NCBI GenBank assembly: GCA_016185505.1
Contig: JACPNL010000008.1
Span: 1-33,144 of the forward strand
DNA: 33,144 nt
Direction: 5' to 3'
Source: Candidatus Yanofskyibacteriota bacterium
GTDB lineage: Bacteria > Patescibacteriota > Minisyncoccia > 2-02-FULL-40-12 > GWA2-44-9
Part shown: positions 27,987-33,144 of the stretch, in pieces
Layout of the letters: every line of letters begins with the position of its first letter
Numbering within the stretch: the first letter of the stretch is position 1
The notes under the pieces: generated by a model
Databases searched by the model: none
What the model was told of the DNA's origin: nothing
Seen by the model: the letters and a program-made list of their open reading frames with translations, nothing else
Made by a program: the position numbers and the translations under genes

Positions 27987-29126
27987 TTATGGAACAAACA
28001 ACACGTAAATAACACCAGCTAAAAATAGAGCGGCCATTGAATACAAAAACCACTTCGGGATAGATAAATTATATTCCGGCTTCCTATCCCCTTTTGTTTT
28101 GGCCGCCATGTACATAAATATCAAAACAAGCAATATGAGGCCTATGGCCAAAGAACCGGCTAAACTTATCACATCTATGAACGCTCTCAAGCCGATAAAG
28201 AATAGGGCAAGCGGCGGCAATACCACCAACAGCCACGCCCAACCTTTTTTCAATCTGTAATCCCACCTGAAGACCTCTTTCAGCGCCTCGCCAAGCATAA
28301 GAAACGACGTCCCCACCGCGAGAACTCCGAATATTGAACCCAGAACCACTATTTTCCCTCCCAAAAAATCAAACAGTCCGGTTATGGCATCGGGAGAAGT
28401 GACATCGCCCGCAACACCGACAACCGTGAAAGCGAATATTGTATATAATATGCCGACCAGCAAAACCGCCCAAAGAATTGATTTTTTTAATTTGGACTCG
28501 GCTCCGCGCAGTATCTCTCTCTGAATAGGAATGGAAGACATTCCGGCAAACGCGAAAAGTAGAATACCGTAAGGCAGAAACCAAAATTCCGGATTGAAGT
28601 TCTTGAGATTATTAAAATCAACTTTATTGATACCGTACCCAAAGACAAGCAGGACGATAAATATAAATAAAAGCGTCAAAATAAATTCAACAGCCGACAC
28701 GCGCCTCAAACCCGTCAAAAGCAAAAAAGAAAGGATAAACGCGAAAAAATAACTGTAAGCGGTACTGGACAGATAAAAGAACGGCGACAGAACATTGCTT
28801 AAGAAGTCGCCGGAAATGATTATGTACGCCAGCATTGCCCCGTAAATACTCAAAACAGTCGCAAGAAACATAACTTTCTTCCAAGCCGGACCTAAATACA
28901 AATCGGTATAGCCGACGATCTGGTGCCGTTTTTCAGTTCGCAAGACGACCTCGCCGAACATTGTATTAACGACTAGAGTCAAAAAACCTGTCAGCAAGAG
29001 AAACAAAAAACCGACCAAAAAACCGGACTTCGCAAAAGAGAACGGAACGCCGAAAACACCGACGCCAACCATCGTCCCAACCATCGCGGCAGTCGCGTAA
29101 TAAAAACTTTTAGTTTCTTTGAACAA
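27987..29126 (-). CDS. Amino-acid permease (aromatic/HAAAP-type, APC superfamily)
   Basis: The 379-aa protein has about 11 membrane helices. Its N-terminus (ATAAMVGTMVGVGVFGVPF) carries the glycine-rich first-helix motif of tyrosine/tryptophan permeases. Also seen are YTDLYLGPAWKK, FAFAGMSSIPIQREIL and the charged loop before KKSILWAVLLVGILYTIFAF. Such proteins import amino acids by proton symport, which suits an organism unable to make most of them. Exact substrate cannot be told. The mgtC-like gene lies upstream on the same strand. Confidence 0.87.
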   Translation of the reverse strand: MFKETKSFYYATAAMVGTMVGVGVFGVPFSFAKSGFLVGFLFLLLTGFLTLVVNTMFGEVVLRTEKRHQIVGYTDLYLGPAWKKVMFLATVLSIYGAMLAYIIISGDFLSNVLSPFFYLSSTAYSYFFAFILSFLLLTGLRRVSAVEFILTLLFIFIVLLVFGYGINKVDFNNLKNFNPEFWFLPYGILLFAFAGMSSIPIQREILRGAESKLKKSILWAVLLVGILYTIFAFTVVGVAGDVTSPDAITGLFDFLGGKIVVLGSIFGVLAVGTSFLMLGEALKEVFRWDYRLKKGWAWLLVVLPPLALFFIGLRAFIDVISLAGSLAIGLILLVLIFMYMAAKTKGDRKPEYNLSIPKWFLYSMAALFLAGVIYVLFVP

Positions 29127-29143
29127 CTTCTTAATTAATGACC

Positions 29144-29166
29144 TCGCAAGTCCGTTGGACTTGCGA
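29144..29166. repeat. Hairpin between the mgtC-like and permease genes
   Basis: TCGCAAGTCC and GGACTTGCGA (10 bp each) around GTT. No T-run follows on the minus strand, so it is not a typical terminator. Confidence 0.7.
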
Positions 29167-29192
29167 TGTCAATTTCTAAATTTCTTTATTTC

Positions 29193-29660
29193 TTAATTTC
29201 TAAACTCTTCTTCTTCCGATTTATATATCTTACCCCATTTTATTCTCATTTTCTTTTCTATGAACCAGACAATTTGAAGAATAGAATAAATTAGAGCCGT
29301 TATAACCGCCGCTTCTTTGAAAAGACCGACACCAACGGTAACACCGATAGCGGCTACGGCCCACAAACTGGCGGCAGTAGTGGTGCCCTCCACCCTTGAA
29401 CCATGTCTTAAAATCGCGCCGGCGCCAATGAAACCAATACCGACGACAATATTTGAAATTATCCTTGAAGGGTCATAACCCATCGTGCCGATATATCCTC
29501 TAAAGGCGTCTATGGATATTGCCGTGAACAAAGCCGAAGCAAGAGATACAAGGGCATGAGTTCTTATACCGGCAACTTTCCGGGCAAGTTCTCTTTCAAA
29601 ACCGACAATCGCTCCAAGCCCGGCCGCAACGGCAACTTTGATGATAATAATTAATTCCAT
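29193..29660 (-). CDS. MgtC/SapB family membrane protein
   Basis: The 155-aa protein has four to five helices and the MgtC signature: GAIVGFERELARKVAGIRTHALVSLASALF, then IISNIVVGIGFIGAGAIL and EGTTTAASLWAVAAIGVTVG (key residues ER, AGIRTH, GIGFLGAG-like). MgtC proteins affect ATP homeostasis and growth at low magnesium; in CPR genomes the role is unknown. It lacks the C-terminal ACT-like domain of Salmonella MgtC. It is upstream of the permease gene, and palindromes lie before its start. Confidence 0.92.
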   Translation of the reverse strand: MELIIIIKVAVAAGLGAIVGFERELARKVAGIRTHALVSLASALFTAISIDAFRGYIGTMGYDPSRIISNIVVGIGFIGAGAILRHGSRVEGTTTAASLWAVAAIGVTVGVGLFKEAAVITALIYSILQIVWFIEKKMRIKWGKIYKSEEEEFRN

Positions 29661-29897
29661 CGTATGGCATTAGATTAGAATATTTAATTTTTAAAGACAA
29701 TGTTCACAATTAAAAAATCCTACGTCATACCAACAAATTCAAGTTTGTTGGTATGACGTTTATGTGGCTTAATATGTGGTTGCGGCCGGGTCTGAATACG
29801 CAAGCCGACCTGCGTATTCAGAAGCGTCAAATGAGCAACATCCGTTGTAATCCTAACGGCCTATTGACCCCTCACCTTTTGCTCAAAAGGTGAGGGG
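29661..29897. repeat. Palindrome cluster, left part of the gene-free stretch
   Basis: Three strong hairpins: ACGTCATACCAACAAA with its complement (29722-29759, 16 bp), TCTGAATACGCA/TGCGTATTCAGA (29791-29822, 12 bp) and CCCCTCACCTTTT/AAAAGGTGAGGGG (29868-29897, 13 bp). The last ends exactly where the -35 box of the ncRNA promoter begins. No protein frame was seen. Confidence 0.85.
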
Positions 29898-29927
29898 TTG
29901 ACAAAGCATAGTCTGATATGATATACT
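29898..29927 (+). promoter_or_regulatory. Promoter of the candidate ncRNA
   Basis: TTGACA (29898-29903), 18 nt, TATACT (29922-29927). No coding frame follows; a terminator lies at 30285-30318. Confidence 0.72.
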
Positions 29928-29933
29928 AGAAAC

Positions 29934-30318
29934 AGTAGGGTAAATTTTAGATACTGTCTCGCGAAATTGGCTCAAAAACACAGGTTTTTGGCTCAATTTC
30001 GCGAGGCCGATAAAAGGTCCCCCCCTATGGGGACTGGCTGGCCAGTACATGGCCTTCGTTCGAGGTTCGTTGTCGTTGAGAGCCTCGGCCTCGCGGAGTT
30101 CTTTTCAGGCCATTTATGGCCATTGGGCGAGCAATGCTCGCCCCTCGAAATTGGTTTCTAAAACTTTTTGGAAGTCAATTTCGCGAGGACGGTCGTAGCA
30201 TAGAGAAATGCGCCGGCGGCTTAGTTAACTAAGCCGCCGGAGAAGCCTGTTTGACTCAGGCGCCGACCTCTCGACCATCCCCAGCTCCGCTTGAGCACCG
30301 CTCGCGGAGTTTTTGTTT
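29934..30318 (+). ncRNA. Candidate structured non-coding RNA, about 385 nt
   Basis: A consensus-like promoter and a T-tailed terminator bound a segment with no credible protein. It is filled with stable hairpins: a near-perfect 22-bp stem CTCGCGAAATTG...CAATTTCGCGAG (29958-30005), GTCCCC/GGGGAC, GGCC/GGCC, GGCCAT/ATGGCC, GGGCGAGC/GCTCGCCC, a second CTCGAAATTG...CAATTTCGCGAG stem (about 30142-30189), and CCGGCGGCTTAG/CTAAGCCGCCGG (12 bp) at about 30213-30240. I looked for the conserved sequences of tmRNA, RNase P RNA, SRP RNA and 6S RNA and saw none. It could be a novel RNA class or a cluster of palindromic repeats that happens to be transcribed. Confidence 0.55.
30285..30318 (+). terminator. 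Terminator of the candidate ncRNA
   Basis: CTCCGC-TT-GAGC-ACC-GCTC-GCGGAG (30285-30309) is followed by TTTTTGTTT. Confidence 0.82.
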
Positions 30319-30442
30319 GTCTCAAAATTCTCCGTACGGAGAAAATTGAGACAAGAGAAATTTAAACCCGCCAATCCCTCCAGAGGCGGGCAGGCGATTG
30401 GCGGGTTTAGGTCGTGAATACGTAAGTCGGTTTACGTATTCA
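30317..30442. repeat. Three palindromes, right part of the gene-free stretch
   Basis: TTGTCTCAA...TTGAGACAA (30317-30354, 19-bp arms with two mismatches), TAAACCCGCCAATC/GATTGGCGGGTTTA (30363-30409, 14 bp) and TGAATACGTAA/TTACGTATTCA (30415-30442). The last is a sister of the palindrome at 29791-29822, so the ncRNA segment is bracketed by two copies. Confidence 0.8.
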
Positions 30443-30457
30443 ATTTTTGACAAAAGA

Positions 30458-30486
30458 TTGACAGAAAGCAAACTGGGTGTTATAAA
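30458..30486 (+). promoter_or_regulatory. Promoter of the zinc-ribbon gene
   Basis: TTGACA (30458-30463), 17 nt, TATAAA (30481-30486), about 30 bp before the TTG start. Confidence 0.78.
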
Positions 30487-30516
30487 TAAAGAGCGGGTCA
30501 AAAGGAGGGATGCACC

Positions 30517-31128
30517 TTGAAAAAAGTAGTCAAAACTACCTATGCTTGTGAAATTTGCGACTACGAGTACGATACTGCCCAAAGAGCCCTGGAATGCGAA
30601 GAGGGAGGAATTGCCATCCCCGAATTCAAGCAATTTGAAGTAGTAGAGCTTGTCAACTTAAGGCCAGGCGAGATCCTAAGGGTGGAATCCGGATTCGAAT
30701 TTCCTTTTCAGCCGGGATTGAAAGCCGTAATACATGATAATGCTACCGAAAACGCCAATCCTCATCTGTTGCCCCAAAAATACAGCTTGTACTTCTCAAC
30801 GCCCAGAGGACGCCAACTTGGCTCGAGCGTGCCGCGAGAATTTTTGAAAAGAGTTAGGGTAAAGAGCGGATTGACCTGCCCTTTGTGCAAATCTACCGCT
30901 GGTCCCACTCAAACAAAAATTGCGTATGATTATCTTAACTATTCGCCCTTTCTTCCGTTTCTAAGCACGGTCTCAGCGCAAAAGTGCACAAAATGTAACG
31001 TAATGTTTTTCACAGACGCTCAATCCATGAAAACAGAATCACTATTGAGAGAAAAGCTTAGGTCAAATGGCCGATGGCCGATGGCCGATACCAGAAAACT
31101 CGTAAGAGAAGCCGCCTTTCAGTATTAA
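30517..31128 (+). CDS. Zinc-ribbon protein, 203 aa, unknown
   Basis: Three cysteine groups suggest metal binding: YACEICDYEYDTAQRALECE (CxxC plus a later Cys) at the N-terminus, LTCPLCKS (about residue 138) and KCTKCNVMFF (about 165). The middle is beta-rich (EVVELVNLRPGEILRVESGF). No known enzyme motif was found, so a nucleic-acid or protein-binding role is only inferred. The start is TTG, chosen because AAAGGAGGG lies 8 bases before it and no upstream ATG fits. It has its own promoter and terminator. Confidence 0.78.
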   Translation: MKKVVKTTYACEICDYEYDTAQRALECEEGGIAIPEFKQFEVVELVNLRPGEILRVESGFEFPFQPGLKAVIHDNATENANPHLLPQKYSLYFSTPRGRQLGSSVPREFLKRVRVKSGLTCPLCKSTAGPTQTKIAYDYLNYSPFLPFLSTVSAQKCTKCNVMFFTDAQSMKTESLLREKLRSNGRWPMADTRKLVREAAFQY

Positions 31129-31136
31129 TTCGACCC

Positions 31137-31163
31137 AAAGCCCGCATCAGCGGGTCTTTTTTA
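31137..31163 (+). terminator. Terminator after the zinc-ribbon gene
   Basis: CCCGC, ATCA, GCGGG (31141-31154) followed by TCTTTTTT. Confidence 0.85.
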
Positions 31164-31237
31164 ATCGCAGAAGCTAGGAAAAAACGGAAAGATAATTTCT
31201 ATATTCACCATATTATGATATATGGGAATGAAGCCAG

Positions 31238-31263
31238 AAACGGGACAGCCGGTTGTCCCGTTT
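31238..31263. repeat. Hairpin downstream of lon
   Basis: AAACGGGACA/TGTCCCGTTT (10 bp each) around GCCGGT. It may help end lon transcription on the minus strand, though the T-run is weak. Confidence 0.55.
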
Positions 31264-31388
31264 ATCGAAAAAGCAAAAGAAGCGAAAAAGGAAACGCCAA
31301 CGCCAAGGAGCAAAACATTTCTCTCGTTCCAATGGAGCGGAAGGCGTAAAAAATTAATTGACGGTCTCGTGACCACAGCACAAAGCTC

Positions 31389-33144
31389 CTATCGCAACGC
31401 CGCTTTCAATACCTCATCCATCGTCTTTACAAATTCAAATTTCATATCTTTCTTTACGCCTTTCGGTATATCTTCCATATCTTTTTTGTTCTCGAAAGGC
31501 AAAAGCGCTTTCTTCAAACCCGCCCTGTGAGCGGCAAGCACTTTTTCTTTAACGCCGCCTATTTCCAATACTTTTCCGCGCAACGTCACCTCGCCGGTCA
31601 TACAAACCTCTTTCCTGACATACTTTTGTAATAGCATAGACACCAATGCCGTCGTTATGGCGATACCGGCCGAAGGTCCGTCTTTCTTTATTGCTCCGGA
31701 CGGCACGTGAATGTGAATGTCTGTTTTGACCAAGTCCTCTTTGACATTATGTTTTGCCGCGTACGAGCGCGCGAAACTCAATGCCGCTTGCGCCGACTCT
31801 TTCATCACCGAACCCAACTGGCCGGTCAGAAGCAACCGACCCTTGCCCGGAACCCTAGCCACTTCAATAGAAAAAACCTCTCCCCCGACCGGCGTCCAAC
31901 CAAGACCCGTAACCACCCCGACTTCATCCTTTTTCTCGGCGACCTGATGAGTGTATTTGACCGGACCGAGATACTTATGAATATTTTCTTTACCCACAAC
32001 GATCTGTTTTTTGGTGGACGATTCCACTATGTTTTTAGTCACCTTTCTAATAATAGAAGCAAGCTGCCTCTCCAGATCCCTAACTCCGGCTTCGCGAGTG
32101 TGTTTTCTAATGACGTCGAAAAGGGCTGAATCAGTTATATTGAGCGCGCGATTCTTAAGTCCATGTTCTTCGTATAATCTTGGAATAAGGAAATTTTTAG
32201 CGATATGAAATTTCTCCTCTTCCGAGTAACCGGGAAATTCGATTATCTCGAGACGATCCCTTAAAGCGGGCGGAACGGTATCAAGAATATTCGCGGTCGC
32301 GATAAAAAAAACGTCCGACAAGTCAAACGGCACTTCCAGGTAATGGTCGGAAAATGTGTGATTCTGTTGAGGATCAAGCGCTTCAAGAAGCGCCGCCGAC
32401 GGGTCGCCCCTGAAATCCATGCCGATCTTATCTATTTCATCCAGCATAAAAACAGGATTCCTGACTTTAGTGGTATTAACCCCCTGGATTATCCTGCCCG
32501 GCATGGCGCCGACATAAGTCCTTCGGTGGCCGCGGATTTCGGCTTCATCTCTTAATCCACCCAACGACATACGAACGAATTTCCTGCCAAGAGCTCGGGC
32601 GATGGACTGTCCCACCGATGTTTTACCTGTTCCGGGAGGGCCAACTAGGCACAATATCGGTCCCTTGAGCTTGCCAACCTGTTTTTGAACCGCGAGATAC
32701 TCAATTATTCTTTCTTTGACTTTTTCCAAACCGTAGTGATCGGCGTTGAGAATTTTCTCCGCTTCTTTCAGGTCTATTTTTTCTTTCGTTTTCTTTGACC
32801 ACGGCAAGTCAACCATCAAGTCAAGATAGGTGCGAAGATATGAGACCTCGGGATTGAATGGCGGCATTTTGCCTAGACGATGAAGTTCTTTGCTTGCCTT
32901 TTCTTCAACTTCTTTGGGCATTCCCGCAGCGGCTATCTTGTGTTTTATCGTTTCCATTTCGCCTTTCTCGTCATCAACGCCCAATTCTTTCTCTATGCTT
33001 TTGAGCTGCTCCCGCAAAAACAATTCCTTCTGCATCTTGCCGAGTTGTTTTTTGGTTTCCTTGGCGACTTTTTTCTCGGCTTCCAATAATTCCGACTCTC
33101 TGGCCAGATACGTGTTTAGTTGGCGTAAAGCGTCTATCGCGCTC
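31389..33144 (-). CDS. lon: ATP-dependent protease Lon (N-terminal part beyond the window)
   Basis: Lon degrades misfolded and regulatory proteins. About 585 residues are visible and the frame is open to the window edge (SAIDALRQLNTYLARESE precedes the TTG at 33086), so that TTG is not the start. Seen in order: coiled-coil linker (LFLREQLKSIEKELG), Walker A GPPGTGKTSVG, Walker B FMLDEIDKIG, sensor region TANILDTVPPALRDRLEII, and the C-terminal protease domain with catalytic Ser in KDGPSAGIAI and Lys in VTLRGKVLEIGGVKEKVLAA. All catalytic residues are present. It is convergent with the zinc-ribbon gene. Confidence 0.96.
   Translation of the reverse strand, partial: SAIDALRQLNTYLARESELLEAEKKVAKETKKQLGKMQKELFLREQLKSIEKELGVDDEKGEMETIKHKIAAAGMPKEVEEKASKELHRLGKMPPFNPEVSYLRTYLDLMVDLPWSKKTKEKIDLKEAEKILNADHYGLEKVKERIIEYLAVQKQVGKLKGPILCLVGPPGTGKTSVGQSIARALGRKFVRMSLGGLRDEAEIRGHRRTYVGAMPGRIIQGVNTTKVRNPVFMLDEIDKIGMDFRGDPSAALLEALDPQQNHTFSDHYLEVPFDLSDVFFIATANILDTVPPALRDRLEIIEFPGYSEEEKFHIAKNFLIPRLYEEHGLKNRALNITDSALFDVIRKHTREAGVRDLERQLASIIRKVTKNIVESSTKKQIVVGKENIHKYLGPVKYTHQVAEKKDEVGVVTGLGWTPVGGEVFSIEVARVPGKGRLLLTGQLGSVMKESAQAALSFARSYAAKHNVKEDLVKTDIHIHVPSGAIKKDGPSAGIAITTALVSMLLQKYVRKEVCMTGEVTLRGKVLEIGGVKEKVLAAHRAGLKKALLPFENKKDMEDIPKGVKKDMKFEFVKTMDEVLKAALR

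Noticed and set aside
29967-30161. 64-aa plus-strand frame in the palindrome region
   Set aside because: It is formed from hairpin arms, has odd composition and no ribosome binding site. The region is better read as RNA or repeats.
30200-30290. Possible tRNA or tmRNA end (GCCTG-TTTGACT-CAGGC looks like an anticodon arm)
   Set aside because: No T-arm consensus, acceptor stem or CCA is present, and the base after the would-be anticodon is C, where a purine is expected.
31074-31530. Plus-strand frames of 91 and 102 aa between the zinc-ribbon gene and lon
   Set aside because: They overlap the zinc-ribbon gene out of frame or lie antisense to lon, and have no ribosome binding site.

Overview
The window reads as a chromosome segment of a Candidate Phyla Radiation bacterium, most likely a Parcubacteria-type Patescibacteria. 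Evidence: very short intergenic gaps, ATGA-type gene overlaps, compact versions of universal enzymes (a 423-aa ProS without the editing insert), families I associate with these genomes (DUF5674, BCAM0308/NMD3-like, small four-helix-bundle protein), and in-frame palindromes encoding 'LPxGQA'. TGA is used as a stop, so the code is standard. No rRNA, tRNA or CRISPR array was seen.

Layout. 1-5425 (minus): cell-shape operon mreB - four-helix-bundle gene in a 30-bp inverted repeat - mreC - mreD - mrdA (PBP2), then the first codons of a greA-like gene. 5609-6778 (plus): a lone trans-sulfuration PLP enzyme. 6956-13542 (minus): a seven-gene run frr-pyrD-pyrE-pyrF-rseP-putative zincin-proS. It resembles the classical frr...rseP-proS cluster, but pyrimidine genes occupy the place of uppS-cdsA-dxr. 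13642-13830 (plus): a 62-aa membrane protein with its own promoter. 13897-15860 (minus): murG and a DNA polymerase III delta-prime-like gene. 15932-17512 (minus): small genes (unknown, Ogt, 64-aa, DUF167, 2-TM protein). 17583-20162 (minus): PolX and a double Nudix protein. 20371-23614 (minus): half-size MFS protein, secreted subtilase, broken DedA gene, uracil-DNA glycosylase lacking the usual Fe-S cysteines.

23908-27125 (minus): a 53-aa, very basic protein with a perfect-consensus promoter, an O-antigen-ligase-like membrane protein carrying three in-frame palindromic insertions, a BCAM0308 protein, a 110-aa helical protein and DUF5674. 27223-27810 (plus): an unknown 195-aa protein. 27987-29660 (minus): amino-acid permease and MgtC-like protein. 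29661-30516 has no gene but is full of palindromes and contains a promoter-to-terminator unit of about 385 nt that looks like a structured non-coding RNA. 30517-31128 (plus): zinc-ribbon protein. 31389-33144 (minus): lon, cut by the window edge.

Main theme: palindromic repeats of several families sit between genes and also in frame inside mrdA, mreD, proS and the ligase gene. The most striking are two 109-bp copies (3 differences) in one gene, each predicted to fold as a long stem with inner hairpins and each ending in perfect DnaA-box sequences. Next in interest are the inverted-repeat-bounded four-helix-bundle gene, the candidate ncRNA and the highly expressed-looking 53-aa protein.
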